64,000 nt of DNA. Source: Ephemerocybe angulata. Taxonomy: Eukaryota > Basidiomycota > Agaricomycetes > Agaricales > Psathyrellaceae. The stretch lies in the NCBI GenBank assembly GCA_013368325.1, contig JAACJK010000219.1:992001-1056000 (forward strand), read 5' to 3'. The notes under the pieces were generated by a model. It was not told the DNA's origin. It ran no database searches and saw only the letters and a program-made list of their open reading frames with translations. Position 1 is the stretch's first letter, and every line of letters starts with the position of its first letter. A program made the position numbers and the translations under genes. Shown here in pieces: positions 33,854 through 45,900 of this stretch.

Positions 33854-36800
33854 TCGTGGAGGATTTAAGATGGTACGCGTGCGCTATGTTGATTAATTTA
33901 TGATATGGATCGGATTAGACTGAAGCTCGCTGGGGGGATGGTGGTGGGGAGGCGGACGTCTTGGAGGAAGGTCGTTGGTGAAGGAGGTGGTCGGGAGGCA
34001 CAAAGACGGACCGCAATCATCCATCTTCAGCAGTGCTGTCTGGCTTGTCGTTGGGCGGGAAGAGGCCACGCGATAGGTTGATAAGGGTAATGGGCTTCGA
34101 AGTCGATGTGGGTGCTATCGCGCTTGCATTCCCAGAAAGTGTGCGGGGAAAAGACGTGTGGGGTATATGTTGGGGGTGAAGCTAGCGATGTCGCTGGTGA
34201 GGATAAGGGTTTCAAAAGGCCTTGAGGTGAGGGTTGTATTCGCATGAGGAGAGCGTCACACGATATGATGTAGGGGATTTAAAATGAATTGGAGTGGCCC
34301 GGAAAGCGTGACCAGATAAGCTCCTGGTGAAGGGGTACGGGCGCGAGGGAGTTCGGAGGGAAAGAAAGCCGGGATTATTCATCTCTCAATTATATGTGTG
34401 TAGGGGTGCAGCAGGCATAGATAACAAGGTCCAGGTCTGCATGATAAATGCTTGATGAGAAGGCGGAATGATGTCAACTTGGCAACGTAAAGGCTAAAAC
34501 GCTATCGTTTATCTTCGCCTTCATAATGACGACTTGATGTACGAACCAGGTCTGGATTGTAAAGTTCTGCAACGTTAACGGGTTATCGTATTCTCTGAGC
34601 TATAGTTAGTGTCCTGACAACAATCTTCGCCGTGTGGTGCTTGTTCATGACGAGAGAGGGTCGTGCGGGGCTATCTGCTGTCGAGGCACTTATCATCTAC
34701 TTATCGCGTATCAAAACGTTGCCTTCCCTCTCGATGTCCAAGCGCTTGCATGTTGGGATGCGATATGCTTGGCAAAGATTCGTAAGGAATGTAGTAGCTA
34801 TGTAGAGCGGAGGGGGAAGCGTCAAGCAAGAGATGTAGAGTATAATTCCAGCAAATAGACAAAAGTGACTGAGACAGAAGTGTTTGGTAGTGTGCCACTA
34901 ATGGCCGCGAGCACAAATGTGTTCTAGGTGGCTATTGTGCGTATCTCACTCTTCGAAATCAAAGTTCGTCTACTTCGGAACATGTCTGATAAGAGATATG
35001 AACTCATCCTTCTTATTCTTGGACAGTCTTTCGCGGCGATACATGACCAGCATTCGCATTGAGCGAGTTGACTTGGAAGCTCGACATATCAGGTTAAGCG
35101 CTCAGGAATTCCATGTGCTCGCCACTTGACATTTCCGTAACGGACTTCTGCCTTCGTTGGCTCCACCTTGACGTTGAAGAAAGGTTTGTGAGGGCTGAAC
35201 AATGATAACGAGATATAGGATCGTTCGAAGTTCTTCGAGATAAGGATTGGATGATGATTGTGGGAAACGAACGACTTGCTCTTACTCGTTGCAGCTGCCT
35301 TTATTGTGGTAGGAGTTCTATATGCGATGCACGCTATGAGGGCCTAAGATAAGGCGTTGTTTCTTCAGAGCTAGGTATATCCGAATGTTGAAATACAGTC
35401 TCCAGTGGAGGCCTTTGGTCGCCCTTCAGTCAATTTTCTCCTGGTGAGAGTGCCTTCGGTCACGGATTCTTGTCCCGTGAGCCAATCGAGTGAAAATTAT
35501 AGAACACAGAGCCAGAGTATTATCTCTAAACCCGGGATATAATGACCGTCTCGGAGAGCGATGTAGGTTGAGCGTGACTCTTTAACGCGTTGTGAACGTG
35601 CTGATCACAAAAAGAGGATAGTGTAGAGAGGCCCCGCCTAAACAGAACAGCATCAAAATACTTGCAGTCCATAACCCTGGATAAGAACTCGTTATCCGCA
35701 CAACTGAACGGAATGGTAACTTAAAGGGGACCTCCCCACACCGACCTTCCTAAAGCCCACTGAACCCTATCTACGACACTTCGAGATGACGGCCCAGATT
35801 GGCTCCATAAGTGAATTGATGGGCTCGACAAGCACATTCGTCGATCATCCGACAGGTTCGCTCGCGTGGCTATCGAAGGGGAAGGAAGACTCAACAGGGC
35901 CCATCACAGCCAGACACGCGGCAATTATAGACGAGGGAGAAGCTGAGGGTGCTTGGGATGGCTTGGGCTGTGTGTTCGCGCGACCTTTTTGATGGACGCG
36001 CCAAGTCTTGGTATTAAGCGCCCGTGATAGCGCGCGTGCGGGGTTGAGAGAAGATAGACGACAGGAAATGGGGTCATTTTTATCGCTCATTTGCATTCCT
36101 GAGTGTATTCACCCCGCGTTTGGCGCGCCCCTGTTCCAAACATAGAGTAGGTGTAAGGCGTCTAACTGGAGCATGCGTGATCGAACCTCCCTCTCGTTAG
36201 TATCGGGATCACTGTCGTTATTTGCAAATGTGGAGAAGGTACGACAGGATCAGTCAATATTGGTCGCACTGTCATTAAGGGGGGAGGATGACTACAGCCT
36301 GAAGCTCCGTGTACAATGCCCTTTTTGCTTGGATGGCACCATCAAGCGATGGATATGCGTGATTGCTCAACAGCAGACGGAACACGACGCCCTTTAGCGT
36401 GTACCCAATCGTTTCCGTCGCGTAGTCCAGGTACATCTCCAATCAGCAACCTTTCTACTCTCTTTGGAAGCTGGACCACGGATCTTGAGTTTATTGCCCA
36501 TGGTGATCTATGGTGATGGTCATGGGTAGGACTCAGCGGAACTATATCACGCAATGACGATCATTTGCTCAATTTGGACGGGCGACCACGCGAAGGAGTG
36601 GAAGGAAGCCCATAGAAAGCGCTACTCAAGGTTGCAGCGGTTCCGATGTGTCCTGAGGTCGCGTGAACAGATGCATTGACAGGAACAGGCATGGCTTTCT
36701 AACTCGGTGGTTGTGTTGAAGCCAATTGGTAGCCTTTCGTCTGAAGAGGCTTTTGATCGGCGAATTTGACGCTTGTGGGTCGTGTCTCTCATTCTAAGAA

Positions 36801-37937
36801 TACAGAAACGCACGCAATGCGCTGGGTCCTTCTCTCTAGAGTTTGATTTGCGGGAGAAGCAGGGGTAAGATATATGTGGTAGGTTGCCAAGCCCGGAAGG
36901 GCTTGAGGTTGGCTTTGGAAGGGGCTAGGGTGGTCGAGGAAGACTGGTGGGCAGGCCCCCGGCTTGGTGGTCGGATGGGGACAAGGCCACTGGCAGTTTT
37001 TCCGAATTCGAAGACATACACACTTGCCAGAGGCGGACATGTGAATGTGGAACTGTATGTTGCTGCAGGTGTTGCATGTCGTCAGCCCGGTCAGCTCTAC
37101 GCTTCTGATAACATTGTTATTCGTATGCGCAGGGGCCTAGGCAAGTATGTTTAGTCGCTCGCATGGAAACGCGAAGAAGAAGAACTTAAAAGTCGATGTT
37201 TGGCAGTTGATGATCTGTCGAGTCAAGGCACTGTAACGAGCACGGTGGGACATGGGCAATTCTGGGGTTGTCGGGTTTGAATAAGAAATGTGACAAGTGA
37301 GGGGGTGGCGGGTACTTGACGAAAATAGGGCTGGAAGAAGAGTGATTGCGGGAGATTTGAGAAAGAGGGACTGTGAATACTTGCGCCGGGAGCGGTCGTT
37401 TGGAGCGCTCGAAATACCATGGATTGCGGAAAGGGGGATATGAAAGCGAGGCGCCCGGTCGCATCCCTGGACAATGGTGCACAAATCCAAGAAGGGCAAT
37501 TGGCTACCGAAGTGTCAGGGCAAGCCGACGGCGGGGGGCCGGACGGGAGAGAAGCTGCGGAAACGGGAAGTCGGGGCAATGCTACCAAATCAGGAGCGAC
37601 AGGAAGGCGGGAAATCATTCAGTGCCGTGTGGCGCCGGCCGGAATGTCGGGGGAAACCGGAAAAAGGGCAAGTGGGAGCGGCGGTGGCGGGCCTTCGATC
37701 TAGATCTGACTGAATCTATGTCAAGATCTGATCGAATATGCCGGAAGCGGTAAGCCAGATTTTGGTCTAATTTCGTGAGAATGTGCCTTGGATTGCACCG
37801 GAAATCGCCCTGTACGGACCGACTGTGTTGAGAGGACGAGATCTAGAGGGAGCTCGCGTTTTCACAATCCATCACTGCGATTCAATCGTCCGACGCCCAG
37901 CGGCCCTCGTCGCTGTCCAACCCCCGCTCCTCGTCGT
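33854..37937. other. 4 kb gene-free region upstream of areA
   Basis: No supported gene lies between the signal peptide peptidase stop and the areA ATG. Open frames are at most about 130 codons and none shows a family motif. The stretch just before areA (about 37160-37940) is probably its 5' leader and proximal promoter. An upstream in-frame ATG at 37788 would add 50 residues. The central part holds a run of GATA sites, described separately. Confidence 0.6.
34314..35685. promoter_or_regulatory. Cluster of HGATAR (GATA-factor) motifs
   Basis: Plus-strand sites read directly: AGATAAG 34314, AGATAAC 34419, TGATAAA 34442, TGATAAG 34987, TGATAAC 35203, AGATAAG 35238, AGATAAG 35347 and GGATAAG 35679. 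Reversed CTTATC sites lie at 34689 and 34700. AreA/Nit2 proteins bind HGATAR, and areA-type genes are often autoregulated. The sites are 2.2-3.6 kb upstream of the ATG, so their use is an inference. Confidence 0.45.
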
Positions 37938-40900
37938 ATGGAATCGTCCCTCGCTGTCGACTGGCACTCTCCAGACATGGCCCATGCCGGTCTCAACAGC
38001 CCCCACCACCCTGTCGACGAGACCGGTATGTCTCCGTCTGACTGGGACACCATCTTCGCCAACCCCCTCAACCCCTCCATGTTCGCCGTTCTCGCCGCCA
38101 ACGGCGTCCTGGGGCCCCCAACACCCAGCCCGGCTCCGGCACAGATACCCCTGCCCTCGTCGTCGTCGTCGCTGTACGAGGCGTATAATAGCAACTCCAA
38201 CATGGGAAAACCAAGGGTGCAGCAGCAGCAGCAGCACCAACAGCCGATGATGAGGAACGATCGGCCCAGTTTAGGCCTTTCATCCTCGCTCTGGATGACC
38301 CCCGCTGCACCAGCGCCTTTTCTCAACGTATATCCCACCACCACTGTTCCCAGCACCACACCACCATCATCTATTCGCATTCCCCAGTCCACCCAACCGC
38401 GCATATCGCCCACCACTTCCCCTGCAGCCTCCCTGGCGTCCAATGCCAACTCCCTGCATTCTCATCGCTCAGGCACTTCCAGTACAAAGTCGGCATCAGG
38501 AAAGGGCGGTGGAAGCAGCGTTGGCACGAGCATGTTCTCAGATCTATTCAGCGACGAGCTGTTCTCCAATGCAGGTTCAACTTCGACTGGTTTAACATCA
38601 TTACATCCCCGGCAGACTCAGCAGCCCATTTCACCCCTTTTATCCCCTCAAGCACCTCCCTTCTCGCCTGAAATACTCAATTCCCCGATGGTCAACGCTT
38701 CTGACGCCTCCAGCGACACCGCGGACCAGGATGTGGAACAGCTCGCGAAAGAGGATCCCCTGGCAACCCAGGTGTGGAAGATGTACGCCAAGGCGAAGGC
38801 GGGTCTGCCGAACGCCCAGCGCATGGAGAACCTTACATGGAGAATGATGGCGCTGGCGTTGAAGAAGAAGGAGCGCGATGAAAAGGAGAAGGAGGAGAGA
38901 AGTTTGCAGGAAAGCCAGGCGAAAGGCAGCAAGGAATCGAAACGAGAACAAGTCGGTGACCAGAAAGACCTTGGCCGATCTACCTCATCCGAAGAGCAGA
39001 AGCCGCAGCAACAGCAAGATAGCGGAGCTGGAGAGAGAGGCAGACGGATCGACAAAGGAAAGCCTCGCGTTCGCGTGGTTGGCTTTGACGGTACTAACTT
39101 GGACGGCGGTGAAGCACTAGAGTGAGTGCATTGATCTTTAATTCTGACATGGAATTTTTGGCTAACGGAAACCTCGTACCCTTTATATTGACTTGGCTTT
39201 CACCCTCTTTTTGGAATCACATCATTACTACGCTCGACAAACGTTGTGTGGACCCTTGCGATCGTGTGCTTCGTGCCTGTCGCCATTTCACGTTCGCTTT
39301 GCGTATCACCTTTTGATATTTTTATTTCTTGCCGACTAAATCTCGACTTGCCTCTTCCGTCGTTCCCTCATTATGGTGTTCATCACTCCCTTTCTCACTC
39401 TCCCCAATCGTCCCTGCTCTTACCTCTTGCGCCTTGTACTTGTACCTTTCTCCTCTCGCACATAGTGTCGTGGATATGGACTGGCGCGCCATGTCTCGTT
39501 CACGCTCCCGTATCAGTATGGACTGGCGACCGACGTCTCGTTCACGCTCACGCCCACCGGAGACCACCACGTCATTCGACCAAGGCATGCCCGACGCCTA
39601 TGCCCACAACATGAACATGGGTGCTTCGTTCGGAATGGGTTATACTGGGGTCAACATGGGACCGAGCGTCGGGGGTTACGGGGCTGGAGGGTTCGGAGGG
39701 TTCCCCGCTAGTGCTCCTAACCCCAGTACGGGTGCCTTTGACGAGCTCGATGCTGTCCACCAGCAACAAGGCACCAGCCAAGTGACGATGGGGAGGATGG
39801 GTGTGCCGATTGGCACGGGGAGAAGAAGCCCTGCCGGCAACTACCAGATGCAGCAACAATTCATGCCTCAATACCATCAACAAGGCGAGCTCGGGGTGTT
39901 GTACGAGAGTTCGGGGTTCGAGGACCAGGAGAATGGGACTGGGAGCGTGTTTGAAAACGCAGATGCGAGGTATGGCGGAGTTCGTGCGTACGATGACGAC
40001 TTTGCGAGCGCGAGCCTGCCGGGGTCTGCAGCAGGCCCCGCTGGACCGTACTCCAGCCTGTCGAGGTTGGCTATCCCCCATCAAGGGCAGCACCACCATG
40101 GTCAAGAAGGGCTCCAGCGGCACGTCAGGAAGACGAGCTTCGACCATACCGTCGCCCTCAAGGCCGGTGCGTTGACATCGACGGGGCCTTTGGCGCGACA
40201 CCCCGCTAACAGCAAGACCTCTTCATCGACAGCTCCTTCTGCGTCCTCCGCCAATCCCAACTGGTCTGGCCCTAGCGCTGGCAGCAAACGACCTGCGGAT
40301 GGATCCCTGTTGTATGAGAACATGATGAGGGCCGACCCACCGTCTGCTTCCACCCATGGCGTCTCTAGCTCTACTAAGAGCCCCGTCGAACGTTTGAACA
40401 GCACGAGTCCCTTCCCCACCACGGCCTTCAATTTCAACTTCCCGCCTTACGATAGCATTTTCGAAGTTCCCAGCCAGTTGTCATCATCCCAGGAGCAAGA
40501 GAGCAGACACACTCAGCAACCCTCAAGGCAGACGAGTGGAGGAACGTCTTCCGACTCGCCGTCTCTATATAGCACCGCAAGCTCTCCCGCCAACTCTTCC
40601 TCTGTTGGTTCTGGGGGAAGCGGGGGTACGGCGACCGGAGGTTCGGGGATCAGCGCCGCTGCTGCGGCTGCAGGTGCGGTCTTGGCAGAGGGGTACGCGA
40701 CCATGGATGCCGCAGGCAACTTGGCCTCCGGGGAGGAGGTTCTGGACCTGGGGCGGTTGATGGGCTTCATGTATGGAGCAGGAGGATCCGGCTCTGGTGG
40801 GAACGGTCCTGGTGGAGGCGGCGGAAACGTCAACCAGACCGTAGATCCTACCCAGCTTCTCGGCTCCCCACTCGTGGGACCCACAGAAAACTCTGGGTAC

Positions 40901-41875
40901 GAGCCGTACGGGGAGTACGAGTACAACGAGTACGACTATGAGGGTGTGGGTGGTCAGTACGGGGTGTATCAAAGGCAGAGCCCTGGGCCCAGCGAAGGGA
41001 GCTGGCAGCCTAACGTGGGTGCTAGCCCTGATCCCTATGGAGCGAGCAGCAGTAGCGGAGGAAGCGCTAGCACCCCGCCTGAGGAGCCCGGCGGATCGAG
41101 AGGGCGGGGAGGGAGGATGAGCAACCTGAGCATGGCGTTGCAGGAGCAGCCCGGGAGGGGCAAGTATCCCAGTGGAACGGAGTTGCAGAGGAGGAAGAGC
41201 ATGCCCGCGAATGCTAGTGGGCTTTCAGCGTCCACGGCTCTGCCCATGTCAATGCAGCAGTCACAGCAGCAACGATCGATTGACCCGCGTAGCTCGACGA
41301 GCACGCCAGAGTTGAAGGGTAAAGGGGCAGAGGAGGGCGGAGAGGGCTCGGCTGCGCCAACCATGTGTACGAATTGTCAGACGACGAATACCCCGCTTTG
41401 GAGGAGAGACCCCGAAGGCCAACCGCTGTGCAATGCGTGTGGGTTGTTCTATGTGAGTAGCCATTTAGTCTTCGTTTCTGGGGCTTCGCTAATTGACTCC
41501 ATGTTATAGAAACTCCACGGTGTTGTGCGACCGTTGTCCTTGAAGACCGATGTCATCAAGAAGAGGAATCGTGCTTCTGGGACGCCTAGTACGAGCTCGA
41601 GGAAGGGGCAGAACTTGCCCAAGCTCGCGTCGTATACGACGAGGCCGAGATCCCAGTCCAATGTGGGTGGAGGCCCGTCGTCGATGACCAGGGGCGCGCC
41701 TGCGCCTGCGCCTAACTCGCAGGCTGGCGGCAACAACGCCTCGGGTAGTGGAAGCAGCACAAGAGGAAATGCTGCCGGGTCTGCGCCTACCGTTGCAGCC
41801 GCAGGTGGCACGTTGGCGATGAAGAGGCAGCGGAGGGCGTCGAACGGCGTGCATCTGGTTGGAGGCGAGCCTTGA
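37938..41875 (+). CDS. areA: GATA transcription factor AreA/Nit2 (nitrogen regulator)
   Basis: A nuclear activator that switches on genes for poor nitrogen sources when ammonium and glutamine are scarce. Three exons (37938-39121, 39466-41452, 41510-41875) join in frame to 1178 residues. About residues 270-320 carry the AreA-specific block (DUF1752 type) [11 protein letters not shown], ending N-L-T-W-R-M-M-A-L. Just after intron 1 comes [12 protein letters not shown], then a near-repeat. The single GATA zinc finger is [14 protein letters not shown], then C-N-A-C-G-L-F-Y. It is split by intron 2 before [13 protein letters not shown], a basic tail typical of this class. Flanks are rich in Ser, Gly, Gln and Pro. 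The 344-nt first intron is long. The family's short C-terminal NmrA-binding motif is not obvious. The start could be at 37788. Confidence 0.93.
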
Positions 41876-42966
41876 TTTTACTTTTTGTATGAAATAACGA
41901 CCATAGACTGCGGGGAGTGTATCATTTAGACGCTCCCTTTTCTTGATTATCTTACTTATGCTTATCTGCTCTGTACGCTCGTGTTTGTATGTAGCCGTTC
42001 TCTTTTCATCTTTCTTTCACTCTCTCTCATTCTCTCCTCGCTCTCTTTCTTCAATCTTTTTATTTCTTGATCAACTCTGTGGAATTGATACAACAACACA
42101 AATACTACCCTTCTGCTTCCTACCTGTCGCTGTATATTTCCTGTACATTGTGGATGAGGACATTTTTTATTCTGCTTACGACGTTATTTACGACCTGCCT
42201 GGAATCTGGACGGTAGAGTGGTGCTGTGTACCTAGTGTATATGAGTGGCTCTACATAATGTATATGTGCATTGAGGAGATTATGCGTTCTCCGACGAGTG
42301 CGATTTCGGTTCCGCGCGAGGTGCCATGTCGCCTCGATTGCGAGATGACAGGAGACCCTGCAAGCCTTCAATCCATTTGGGATAGTGTGCAATTCGAGGA
42401 GGCCAGGGTTCATTGAATAGAAAACAAGAAAGGGATTTTGATATGATTTCGTATTGGGGTAGATGAAAGCAGTGTGGGAAGTTAGTCGCGTGGCTCGAAT
42501 TTTGGCCCAAGCTCGTGTGTCGAGGACGCTGCCCCTGACGCCGTGCACGCCGACGCCGCTTGCTACACGGTTTGCCCGTGCCACCTCTATCTGTGCTTCT
42601 CCTCTTTATCCTTGAACCTCTCGACGCACAGGATTCGACTTTTAGAACCCAGCGTCCAGCGATTTTCCATTACCCCAAATTTGCCGCCCATATCGACCCA
42701 GGATCTTCGGGGCTTATATTTTAGCAACACGGCCCAACTTCAATACCACAAAGTCGGAGGCACTCAGGATTCCTGTTATCAGTGACAGGACAATAGACAT
42801 TCACGCCAACTTCCAGGAAGGTTTTAGTTCGAAGGTCTCATTTGCAACCGAATAGCCCTATTCGACTCCGCGCCATCATCATCGTCGTCGCGCTCTCCGA
42901 ACGAACTTTGTATTCCACGACCAACGACAGCGAGGGCCCTGCGACCTCTAGGCGCATGCAAGCGTG
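41876..42966. other. areA 3' region and upstream region of the Arf-GEF gene
   Basis: 1.1 kb with no supported gene. A strongly pyrimidine-rich plus-strand tract (about 41995-42062, repeated CTCT and TTCT) follows the areA stop by 120 nt. The rest is the expected promoter and leader of the gene at 42967. Antisense frames at the right end are shadows of that gene. Confidence 0.5.
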
Positions 42967-45900
42967 ATGCCTCCTCAACCGACCCGCAGACAACCTCAGC
43001 AACAAAGCAGTTACTACGCCAACCAGGCGCCCTTCTCTTCCTCTTCCTCTTCATCGTATGGGGCGGGGAGTAGCAGCGGTGGCAGCGGGAATGGGTCCAG
43101 TGGACAGCAGCACCAGCAACGTCAACAGCAGTATCAAGCAAAGCCCCAACACCAACTTCGCCCCGGCGCTGCAGACCTTCTCCAGCCCGTGAGCAACGGC
43201 AGCGCCAAATTGCAACGGCGCATATCGCGAACCGATATGGACTTTGAGCAAGCGTTGATGAATGAAGGGACGATGCGGCTGCAGGAAGGGATTGATATGA
43301 GCCAGTTGGGTGTGTTTGATACGAGTATGGACAGCAGCATGAGCAGCCCATTCTCATCGCCTGCTGCTGCAGGGGGAAAGGGGTATGGGTCTGGGACGAT
43401 CAGGCAGTCGCCAGCCGTTGGCGCGAGGAAGACTGTCAACCCGGCGACACCAACGATTGTACCACCAACACCAGGGACGGGCGCGTCGTCGGTGAACAGC
43501 GTGTCGACAGTGGGGAATGGCGCTGGGCATCTGGGAAGGGCGAAGGGGGCGGGCTCGCCAAGTTCATCGTCGCACGAGTTGTTTTATGACGCAGACGACG
43601 GGGCGAGTGGGAGATCGGGGGGTTCGGCGAATGCAAGCATGAATAATCTGTCGACTTCGACCGCCACGCCTACGAACATCAACGCCAACACCTCCAACCT
43701 CACGGCTTCGAACGTGAACACGAATCGAAGGTCGATCTATCGGTCGCCTGGGACTTCCAGCAGCCCGGACCTGGCGACGTTGCTCAGGAAGGCGAAGGAG
43801 AAGGGGGACCCTGTTAGCATACAGAAGCTGAAGAAGGAATACCCGCATAGCGGCAGGCCGAAGCAGGAGGCGCCTCCAATGCCTGAGCGAGAGTACCGGC
43901 CCCGCTCGTCTACAACCAGCGGTCCGTCGTCGACGCCATCCAGCCCTGCGGTGGCGAAGACTGTTGGAAGGGGGGATTCGTTGGCTCCAATGGGAAGCAA
44001 GAGCGGCAAGGAATACGGGACCAAGGTACGTGCTTGCGCCTAATGAATGATTGGCATTTATGCTTAAGGCACCTTCAGTCCAAATCATCTGTTCGCAATT
44101 TCTTTGGAAAGATGCTTGGCCAGAGTAGTGTGAGGGAACGTTCGGTATGCATCATCTTCTATGCTCCGTGTTTATAGAGCTCACGGACTTTCGTTCCCCC
44201 TCTTCTGTCCTGTATGATGACCTCTACATTCATCATGGCTTCTCTAATCACTGCGATGCTCGTACACGTACATCAACACCTACAGAAAACGGACGCTAGT
44301 CTTCAAGCTTCGAACAGCGGTCCGAGCTATACAAGCAATAGTGGGCACACGTCAGTCTTTGGCGCATTTCCCCCGCCCCCAGTGCCGCCGCTCCCCCAAC
44401 CTCAGAGAAGTCACTCTGGCTCGCCCATTGCCGACGTCTTCACCACTTCCAACCGCCCGCATCTCGACACCAGCAAGCCACTTCCCACCATTGTTGCGGC
44501 CATGGGAAACACTTCCAGTAGCCACAGTCCTGTCCCTGACGATGGCGATGACCGATCTATGGTCTTCGTCGACAAAAGTTCTATCCCGCCACCGCTCCCT
44601 TCCAAGTCTCCTGAAAAGGTGGCACCAGAAACTCCCATCAGCTCCTCAACCATCAAGAGGAGGAGTTTGAGCGTTGGTCAAGCGGACCTCAAGCCTCCCG
44701 TCAATGCATCAACTATAAGGGCTCTGCCGAGGCCTCCTGTACAAGAAGACCTTTCCTACAAGGATGAGAAGCGGCCCGATACTGGGTCGACGGATGACTC
44801 CCATCTTCACGGAATCCTCAACGAATTCAGGGGCCAGCTTTCCCAACTCGACCCCATCGCAGTGCAGAACCCGACGCTGGACCTGAGAGACCCGTCTACG
44901 CCTGCCCGGCAGCACGCATACCGCAAAAAGGTAAAGCCTGAAAGGTCGTCGCTGTCCTCCTCCACATATCAAGACTCGGGAGTGAGCTCGCCCATGTTGC
45001 AGCCAAGCTCCACCACTTCGTTAACTTCAATGTCTTCTGGTCCCAGCAAACCTGCCAGCCCAGAAATCCCGGATGTTTTCTCGACCAGTTCCAGTCCTCA
45101 ACCGTCACTTCAGAGCATCGTTATCCCGCCACGAACTTCCTCCTTATATTCGCCTGCAGGTCCTCACCAACCTCGGTCACCAACTTCGCATGTGGGCTCA
45201 AACGGTGTAGCCTCGACTTCCTCCCTGTCCAATAGCGTCAACCCTGCCGTATCTCCAAGGCTTAGCAGTGGCAGTGGATATGGAATGGGCATGCCCAGCT
45301 CATTTAACCATGGGAAGGCCCTGCCTTCTCGTTCGCATAGTGGGCCTGCATCTGGGATGCTATCCCCTGGAGGAGGGCGGGATGGCGCTCGACTGCGGGT
45401 CCTGCATCGGTCTACCGCCAGCAGCTCAGAGCCATCACTGTTGCCCGCCTTGGATGATGTTAGATTAAGTGAGTGTTGTATCTTTGGTTCTAAGACCATG
45501 TTCTGCCTGCGTATGGGCCATTCAGCGACCTCGTGCTTTACTCGTGCTGTCGCGGCAGCTCAACCTGGAGATGTTTTTGCTACGATCGAGGCGGTTCTAA
45601 AAACTGCGGGTCCACCTTCTCTCCCCCTGGTTTCCTCCTTCCTGCGTTGTGTCTTTCTGAAGAAAGGCTATTGACGCCCGTTGCGCTCTGCTTCTATTGA
45701 CCCCTCCACCCTTATCCTTCATCATGTTTTCATCTCTCATCGCCATGGCCTTTTCATCCCTTGCTAACATGACTTCCTTTTTCTTCCCTTCGCCTGCCCT
45801 TTCTGAACAACCTATAGTGGCAAACGCTCGCCGTACATCACATCAAGACTTGACATTAAACACTTACAGTGACCCGACATCTCCCCGGTTCGCAATGTCG

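Noticed and set aside
42824..43357. 177-codon minus-strand frame at the start of the Arf-GEF gene
   Set aside because: It is antisense to low-complexity Gln/Ser codons of the plus-strand gene and has no motif.
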